From NCBI GenBank assembly GCA_964532865.1, contig CAZHJA010000047.1, positions 1-5,587 on the forward strand: a stretch of DNA of 5,587 nucleotides. The letters are read 5' to 3'. The translations under genes and the position numbers were made by a program. The DNA comes from CAZHJA01 sp964532865. GTDB lineage: Bacteria; Patescibacteriota; Microgenomatia; UBA1406; GWC2-37-13. Of this stretch, positions 1 to 4,161 are shown in pieces; the first letter of the stretch is position 1; each line of letters opens with the position of its first letter. Below the pieces are notes generated by a model. That model worked only from the letters and a program-made list of their open reading frames with translations. It was not told the origin of the DNA and did no database searches.

Positions 1-410
1 ATTTTGTCGGTATTTCTTTAGGAGGAATATTACAAAGCTTATTGATTTCAAAATATAAGAAGTATTTACGATCAGTAATATTACTTGGAAGCGGGTCAAG
101 AACAAATTATCTTAATAGACCAATTTTATCTTCAATGCCAGATAAAAGTAAGACACTATCTAACTATGAAAATTTTAATGGATTATTGACGATTATTCAT
201 GGAATTGAAGATAAATCTATTAATCCAAAATATTCAAATATTATTTTCTCACATGTAAAAAAGGCTAGATATAAGCAAATGATATTAATTAAAGGCGCAG
301 ATCATAGATTTACCATGATTGATGGTAAGCCGTGTGAAGAAAAACTTTCAAATATTGTTTTAAATATTATAAAGCAGAATATTATTATGTCAGATTTGAT
401 ATATATTTAA
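1..410 (+). CDS. Alpha/beta hydrolase, C-terminal part (5' end cut by window edge)
   Basis: The frame is open from position 3 to a TAA stop at 408-410, giving 135 visible residues; the N-terminal part lies outside the window. The first visible residues contain G-I-S-L-G-G (positions 9-26), the G-x-S-x-G nucleophile elbow of alpha/beta hydrolases, with the Ser at visible residue 5. The rest of a catalytic triad follows at family-typical spacing: Asp at residue 70 in H-G-I-E-D-K, after a hydrophobic strand, and His at residue 101 in G-A-D-H-R-F. The domain should thus be an intact serine hydrolase, probably cytosolic, of the small esterase/peptidase-like type. The substrate cannot be told from this half. 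It is convergent with lysS, 21 nt apart. The first internal TTG (42) is not the start, because it lies after the elbow. The fold assignment is secure; the specific function is unknown. Confidence 0.85.
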   Translation, partial: FVGISLGGILQSLLISKYKKYLRSVILLGSGSRTNYLNRPILSSMPDKSKTLSNYENFNGLLTIIHGIEDKSINPKYSNIIFSHVKKARYKQMILIKGADHRFTMIDGKPCEEKLSNIVLNIIKQNIIMSDLIYI

Positions 411-431
411 TTAATGATGAGAGTTTTTTTA

Positions 432-2711
432 TCAGGCTTTAACTATTCCAATTATTTCAACACTTCCTCCACAATATTTTATAACCTCTTTAACACAATC
501 TCTTAATGCGGTTTCTAATTTTTTTCTTCCAATATTATAAACTCCATCCGTGTTAATAAGGATATTTGTTGTTTTTTCAGTTACACATGTTCTTTGAATA
601 TCTCTGTAGTTAAAATCCAAATTATACGGGCTTTCTCTATCAAAATAGCACACTTCTCCTTTTGTTAATATTGTTTCTTTTTTATCTCCAAGAAGCAGTA
701 TCTTTTCTCCACCTTCAGCAGTTTTTAAAGCAGTAGGGAACTTTACTTTATTATAATCAAATACTCCATGGCTTACTAAATGCTTCATAACAATTAAATT
801 ACAAGCATCAACTGCAGTATTTATTCTATATAGTCCTTTTCCTTTAATAATCCTTCGCATTAAAGCTTCAGGGCTTGGGCGTCTTGAATGCCAATCAATA
901 CCCATATCTTTATACATCTTCCTATAACTTAAAACTTCTGGAGAATTATTAAGATCAATATCTACATATTTATCTAATGCTATTTTCTTTTCTTTTTCCA
1001 TTCTTGCATCTTTTTTCTTTATCTTTACGCCTTTAATAACAGCAAAGCCTAATATAACTGAAGGATATTTTTTTAAGACTTTATTATCAATAGAAAGTAA
1101 TTTATGATTACTCAAGATAGGATAAATATATTTTTCTTGTTCTCCTTTTATATCTGTTCCTAAAATCTCTTCAAGCCTTTTCATAACTTCATCTTTATTA
1201 CTTAACAATAACCATGCAGCTTTAGGTCCATAAGATTTATCAAGAAGTGAAATATAAATAGCTTTAAAAGCTTTATTTGTTTTAATATTTAGTTTTTTTG
1301 ATTCTTCGTATAACTCTTGTTGTAAGTCTTCTGGCTTTTTCCAGCTTAATTTTAAAAGTTCTATAACTTTTCGTAAATATATAATTTGCTTTTCAGATAA
1401 GCTCTCAATACTTTTTGGTAAAGTTTTTGTAATATTAAATACTTTTTCTTGGGGCGCATATTTATTAAGCCAGATTTTTGCATAATAAATTCTTTCATTA
1501 AGAGTTTTTTCTTCAAAAGAAGTCAATTTGCTCTTTTTCTTAGATTCAAAGTGTTTTTTAATATTAATATGAGGCATTTGAATATAGCCTGCAACATCTC
1601 TAAATCTAGGAGTATATGATTCTTTTTCTGGAATTTTGTTTAATTGGGATATTTCAAACATTTTTGCAAAATCATCATTCTTTCCTTTAAAGTAATGCTC
1701 GGCACATCTGTCATATTCGTCAAATAGATCAGAAATAGTATTTCCCACAGGATCAAAATTAATTACTTTATTATAATGAGTTCTAGCAAATAGAAATCTA
1801 CACAAATTTGGAGGAAGCTCTTTAACAAAGTCATAAGCTGAAGTTCCTATTCCTTTTGATGAAGACATCTTGGCTCCTTTTACCAAAATCCATTCATAAG
1901 GAATATCAAAAGGATTAGGATAATTAAATATTTTTTTTAGAATTTTTGCTGCAATATCTCTTGAACCTCCTGATGATGAATGGTCTTTTCCCGCTCCTTC
2001 AATAGTAATTCCTAATGCTTTCCAATGTGCGGGCCAGTCTACTTTCCAAAGAAGCTTTCCCGTTCCTCCATATGGAGAGATTTTATTTTTAAATCCACAT
2101 CCTTTAGCCCATTTTACTTTATTTTTTTCACATTTATAGTAAACATATTTTCCATCCCACTTATATACAGTAGTTGTACTAACCTTACCGCATTTTTCAC
2201 AATTTACCTGAAAGGGAAACCAATTCGCCTTTTTTTTATATCCTGCTGTTTTATGATAAATCCTTTGTATTTTGTCTGCATTATCAAGAGAAATCTTAAT
2301 AACTTTGTCCATTTTTCCAGATTTATATAGCTTACTTGACCAAATAATTTCAGGTTTTGCCCCAATAATTTGCATAGCTTTTGTAAATTCATCAGCATAT
2401 ACTTGGGCAAAGCTTTTCTTGCTATTTGGAACAGGTATTTTATACAAAGGCCTGCCCATATGAGGAAGGTATGTTTTTTTGTCCAAATATGTAGGAAGAC
2501 CATCCATTGGGTCCGTATCATTATATATATAAGTATATTTTGCCTTTTTGCCTTTTTTTAACAGTGCTTTATAAACAAAATCATGAATAAGCACGCCTCT
2601 TAAAGAACCAACATGAATTCTTCCAGAAGGAGTTTTCATGTCATCAAGCCAATAAGGCTTGTGTTTTCTTGATTTTATGATTTTATTTGCAATTTGATTA
2701 ACCCAGAACAT
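432..2711 (-). CDS. lysS: Class I lysyl-tRNA synthetase with C-terminal B3/4-like domain
   Basis: Charges tRNA-Lys with lysine in the cytosol. The class I signatures are clear: H-V-G-S (residues 33-36, the HIGH equivalent, within T-P-S-G-R-I-H-V-G-S) and K-M-S-S-S-K-G (281-287, the KMSKS loop). The archaeal-type LysRS-I region D-W-P-A-H-W ... G-K-D-H-S-S-S-G-G-S lies at 225-250. Cys171, Cys174, Cys194 and Cys205 suggest a zinc-binding insertion. Residues 1 to about 520 match the usual length of this family, with a helical anticodon-binding part at about 300-520. The remaining ~215 residues (about 546-759) are extra and resemble the B3/4 fold of PheRS beta and of stand-alone B3/4 proteins (N-T-A-V-D-A-C-N-L near 631, F-D-Y-N-K-V near 651, V-T-E-K-T-T-N near 710). 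The ATG at 2711 fits just ahead of the catalytic fold and has no Shine-Dalgarno. The stop is TGA. It lies 60 nt after greA on the same strand. Confidence 0.95.
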   Translation of the reverse strand: MFWVNQIANKIIKSRKHKPYWLDDMKTPSGRIHVGSLRGVLIHDFVYKALLKKGKKAKYTYIYNDTDPMDGLPTYLDKKTYLPHMGRPLYKIPVPNSKKSFAQVYADEFTKAMQIIGAKPEIIWSSKLYKSGKMDKVIKISLDNADKIQRIYHKTAGYKKKANWFPFQVNCEKCGKVSTTTVYKWDGKYVYYKCEKNKVKWAKGCGFKNKISPYGGTGKLLWKVDWPAHWKALGITIEGAGKDHSSSGGSRDIAAKILKKIFNYPNPFDIPYEWILVKGAKMSSSKGIGTSAYDFVKELPPNLCRFLFARTHYNKVINFDPVGNTISDLFDEYDRCAEHYFKGKNDDFAKMFEISQLNKIPEKESYTPRFRDVAGYIQMPHINIKKHFESKKKSKLTSFEEKTLNERIYYAKIWLNKYAPQEKVFNITKTLPKSIESLSEKQIIYLRKVIELLKLSWKKPEDLQQELYEESKKLNIKTNKAFKAIYISLLDKSYGPKAAWLLLSNKDEVMKRLEEILGTDIKGEQEKYIYPILSNHKLLSIDNKVLKKYPSVILGFAVIKGVKIKKKDARMEKEKKIALDKYVDIDLNNSPEVLSYRKMYKDMGIDWHSRRPSPEALMRRIIKGKGLYRINTAVDACNLIVMKHLVSHGVFDYNKVKFPTALKTAEGGEKILLLGDKKETILTKGEVCYFDRESPYNLDFNYRDIQRTCVTEKTTNILINTDGVYNIGRKKLETALRDCVKEVIKYCGGSVEIIGIVKA

Positions 2712-2725
2712 AGAAATATATAAGT

Positions 2726-2734
2726 AGTATATCA
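2726..2734 (-). promoter_or_regulatory. Possible extended -10 promoter for lysS
   Basis: The minus strand reads TGATATACT, an extended -10 (TG-n-TATACT, five of six matches to TATAAT), ending 14 nt before the lysS ATG. No convincing -35 lies at 16-18 nt; TTGCTT is 21 nt upstream. Transcription would start roughly 7 nt downstream, leaving a leader of only about 7-8 nt. That would fit the missing Shine-Dalgarno. Chance matches are common in DNA this AT-rich, so this is tentative; lysS could instead be read from the greA transcript. Confidence 0.35.
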
Positions 2735-2771
2735 GAAACCTAAGCCATATTGAAGCAAAACAAAAGGATTT

Positions 2772-3230
2772 TTATGAAATTCTTACAATTTTATACACAA
2801 TCGTACCTGCGGGTACAGTAATTTCAACTTCATCATTAAGGCTTTTTCCCATAAGAGCTTTTCCTATAGGAGAAGTACTTGATAGTTTGTTATCTGCCAA
2901 ATCTGCCTCATACTCTCCAACTATTTCAAATTCATATTTTTCTCCATTTGCCATTACAGATACACAAGATCCAAAAGATACTATTTCTTGTGAATTATTA
3001 TTTTCAACAACCTCTGCAGATCTAATAATTCTTTCTATTTCTCCTTTTTTCTTATCAATAAAGCGTAGTTCTTGTTTTGCAGTGCTATATGCACTATTTT
3101 CAGATAAATCACCCATAGCTCTTGCATCAGCTAGTTTTTTTACAGCAATAGGTCTTTTTTCTTGGCTTAAGGCTTTAAGTTCTTTTTTTAATTTTTCAAA
3201 GCCATTTTTAGTAAGCTGAATTGTATTCAT
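2772..3230 (-). CDS. greA: Transcription elongation factor GreA
   Basis: GreA enters the secondary channel of backtracked RNA polymerase and stimulates cleavage of the extruded RNA 3' end. The 152-residue length is close to the usual ~158. The N-terminal coiled coil (about 1-75) carries G-D-L-S-E-N-S-A-Y, with Asp41 and Glu44 at the exact positions of the acidic tip pair that coordinates the catalytic Mg2+. The C-terminal FKBP-like domain (about 80-152) has the family strings G-E-Y-E-A-D, S-P-I-G-K-A-L-M-G-K and a closing V-P-A-G-T-I-V-Y-K-I strand. The opening M-N-T-I-Q-L-T-K-N-G matches the usual GreA N-terminus, which fixes the ATG at 3230. No good Shine-Dalgarno is seen: a GGGGA lies about 10 nt upstream, separated from the ATG by a T-rich tract. 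It lies upstream of lysS on the same strand and is separated from pyrH by the opposing tRNA gene. Confidence 0.97.
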   Translation of the reverse strand: MNTIQLTKNGFEKLKKELKALSQEKRPIAVKKLADARAMGDLSENSAYSTAKQELRFIDKKKGEIERIIRSAEVVENNNSQEIVSFGSCVSVMANGEKYEFEIVGEYEADLADNKLSSTSPIGKALMGKSLNDEVEITVPAGTIVYKIVRIS

Positions 3231-3275
3231 AAAAAAATAATCCCCAAATATACATTGTGTTTAAAGGGGATGATT
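3231..3275 (-). promoter_or_regulatory. Hairpin plus T-tract directly before the greA start (attenuator or terminator-like)
   Basis: On the minus strand, AATCATCCCC (3275-3266) can pair with GGGGATTATT (3245-3236), with one C/T mismatch, around a 20-nt AT-rich loop. Seven Ts (3237-3231) run right up to the greA ATG. The four G-C pairs plus T-run give the outline of an intrinsic terminator whose end coincides with the greA start. In E. coli the greA leader also holds a terminator (source of the GraL RNAs), so attenuation is conceivable. It could instead end pyrH read-through, or be chance. The long loop and short GC core make it weak. If greA transcription begins inside the loop region, the hairpin would not form. 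Confidence 0.4.
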
Positions 3276-3283
3276 GTTACAAT
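3255..3283 (+). promoter_or_regulatory. Probable promoter of tRNA-Glu
   Basis: A -35-like TTGTGT (3255-3260) is followed after 17 nt by TACAAT (3278-3283), which matches the -10 consensus at five of six positions and is preceded by TG-T, making an extended -10. Transcription would start near 3290, about 25 nt before the mature tRNA 5' end, a normal distance for a processed leader. The -10 lies in a small palindrome, ATTGT-T-ACAAT (3273-3283). The -35 match is only three of six. Confidence 0.4.
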
Positions 3284-3314
3284 ATTACTAAAATAATCAC
3301 AAAAAGTCAATATC

Positions 3315-3388
3315 GCCGCTATCGTCTAATGGTTTAGGATGTTGCCTTCTCAAGGCAAAGATTGGGGGTTCGAATCCCCCTAGCGGCA
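3315..3388 (+). tRNA. tRNA-Glu (anticodon CTC)
   Basis: A complete 74-nt cloverleaf. The acceptor stem GCCGCTA (3315-3321) pairs perfectly with TAGCGGC (3381-3387), with discriminator A3388. The D arm GTCT-AATGGTTT-GGAT-type region (3324-3340) contains the T11-A24 and T13-G22 pairs that are glutamate identity elements. The anticodon stem TTGCC/GGCAA (3342-3346/3354-3358) encloses the loop TTCTCAA, with anticodon CTC at 3349-3351, reading GAG. The variable loop is AGATT. The T arm is GGGGG-TTCGAAT-CCCCC (3364-3380). The 3' CCA is not encoded (ACAG follows), so it must be added by a CCA-adding enzyme. The gene is transcribed against its neighbours pyrH and greA. Confidence 0.97.
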
Positions 3389-3394
3389 CAGTAA

Positions 3395-3423
3395 GGTAAA
3401 TTAATGAAATGAATCTATTTACC
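3395..3423 (+). terminator. Weak inverted repeat between tRNA-Glu and pyrH
   Basis: GGTAAAT (3395-3401) and ATTTACC (3417-3423) form a perfect 7-bp inverted repeat with a 15-nt loop. It begins 7 nt after the tRNA and overlaps the pyrH stop codon (TAG at 3417-3415). On the plus strand it is followed by AGATTTTG, a poor T-tract; on the minus strand there is no T-tract. It may help end tRNA transcription before pyrH, but the stem is AT-rich and could be chance. Confidence 0.25.
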
Positions 3424-4131
3424 AGATTTTGTTATAAAGGTACCTATTTTTCTTCCTTTAATAATATTTTTAATATTATTTAAATTTTTACAGTTAAAAA
3501 CAACAATTGGTACATTATGTTCCTGACAAAGTGCAAAAGCAGTAGGATCCATAGCTTTTAAGCCGTTTTCAAGTGCATATTGATAAGAAACCTTTTTAAG
3601 TTTATAAGCATCTGGATATTTTTTAGGATCTTTATTATAAATTCCATCAACATTTGATGCTTTTAAGATAATATTACATTTAAGTTCAATTGCTTTTTGA
3701 GCAGCGGCAAAATCTGTTGTACATAGCGGGTTTCCTGTTCCTCCTCCTATTATTACAATTCTTCCTTTTTCCATATGTCTTATAGCCCTTCGTCTAATAT
3801 ATGGTTCGCAAAATGCATTTGTAGGAATAGAAGACATTACCCTGGTTTGATTACCCATCCGTTCCATGGCTTCTTGAAGAGCAAGAGCATTCATAAGGGT
3901 TCCTAACATACCAATATGATCAGCTACTATACGATCAATCGCAGTCTCTTGTACATTGCGACCCCTAAAAAGATTACCTGACCCAACAACAATTACCATT
4001 TGGATATCTGTATTTTTTCTTACCTTTTGAATATCTTGTCCTACGGTTTCAATAGATGTAAAATCAAGTCCTTTATTTTGACTTCCAAAAACTTCTCCGG
4101 AAAGTTTAAGTAATATTCGTTTATAATTCAT
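3415..4131 (-). CDS. pyrH: UMP kinase (bacterial PyrH type)
   Basis: Phosphorylates UMP to UDP with ATP, the committed step toward UTP and CTP; bacterial PyrH is a cytosolic hexamer of the amino acid kinase family. The 238-residue length is standard. Motifs in order are K-L-S-G-E (9-13, phosphate binding); G-S-G-N-L-F-R-G-R (50-58, UMP region, with Ser51 where G-G-G-N is usual); D-R-I-V-A-D-H-I-G-M-L-G-T-L-M-N-A-L (66-83); G-G-G-T-G-N-P-L-C-T-T-D (129-140); N-V-D-G-I-Y-N-K-D-P (160-169, ATP side); and M-D-P-T-A-F-A-L-C (194-202). The ATG at 4131 gives the expected N-terminus, but no Shine-Dalgarno precedes it. It starts 30 nt after the radical SAM-Nudix gene, so the two are probably co-transcribed. 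The usual partners tsf and frr are not adjacent in this window. Confidence 0.97.
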   Translation of the reverse strand: MNYKRILLKLSGEVFGSQNKGLDFTSIETVGQDIQKVRKNTDIQMVIVVGSGNLFRGRNVQETAIDRIVADHIGMLGTLMNALALQEAMERMGNQTRVMSSIPTNAFCEPYIRRRAIRHMEKGRIVIIGGGTGNPLCTTDFAAAQKAIELKCNIILKASNVDGIYNKDPKKYPDAYKLKKVSYQYALENGLKAMDPTAFALCQEHNVPIVVFNCKNLNNIKNIIKGRKIGTFITKSGK

Positions 4132-4137
4132 ATTTTT

Positions 4138-4146
4138 ATTTTAACA
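4138..4146 (-). promoter_or_regulatory. Possible extended -10 just before pyrH
   Basis: The minus strand reads TGTTAAAAT (TG-n-TAAAAT), ending 6 nt before the pyrH ATG. If used, transcription would begin at or next to the start codon, giving a leaderless message and fitting the absence of a Shine-Dalgarno. The -35 candidate at 17 nt spacing (TTTAAT) is poor, and the whole 30-nt gap is AT-rich, so a chance match is likely enough to keep this tentative. Confidence 0.22.
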
Positions 4147-4161
4147 ATTTATAATAAAAGA

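Noticed and set aside
20..44. AGGAGG followed by a TTG, resembling a ribosome binding site and start for the hydrolase gene.
   Set aside because: AGGAGG here encodes part of the G-x-S-x-G-G nucleophile elbow, and the frame is open upstream to the window edge; starting at 42 would remove the catalytic serine.
411..431. Possible bidirectional terminator between the hydrolase and lysS, with a run of seven Ts at 424-430.
   Set aside because: No GC-containing stem precedes the T-run on the plus strand; only an AT palindrome (TTAATTAA, 407-414) is present, too weak to call.
432..434. Possible UGA recoding, as in some candidate-phylum bacteria or Mollicutes.
   Set aside because: TGA ends lysS right after a full-length conserved-looking domain, no internal TGA interrupts any gene, and tryptophans are coded by TGG; TAA and TAG are also used as stops.
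2025..2561. Short open frames on both strands over the 5' half of lysS, and similar ones over greA (2887-3219) and the Nudix gene (4370-4600).
   Set aside because: They lie entirely inside strongly supported conserved genes, show no recognisable domain, and are expected shadows in AT-rich DNA.
3273..3283. Palindrome ATTGT-T-ACAAT as a repressor operator.
   Set aside because: It is only five bases per arm, a single copy, and overlaps the promoter-like box; in AT-rich DNA this alone does not support an operator.
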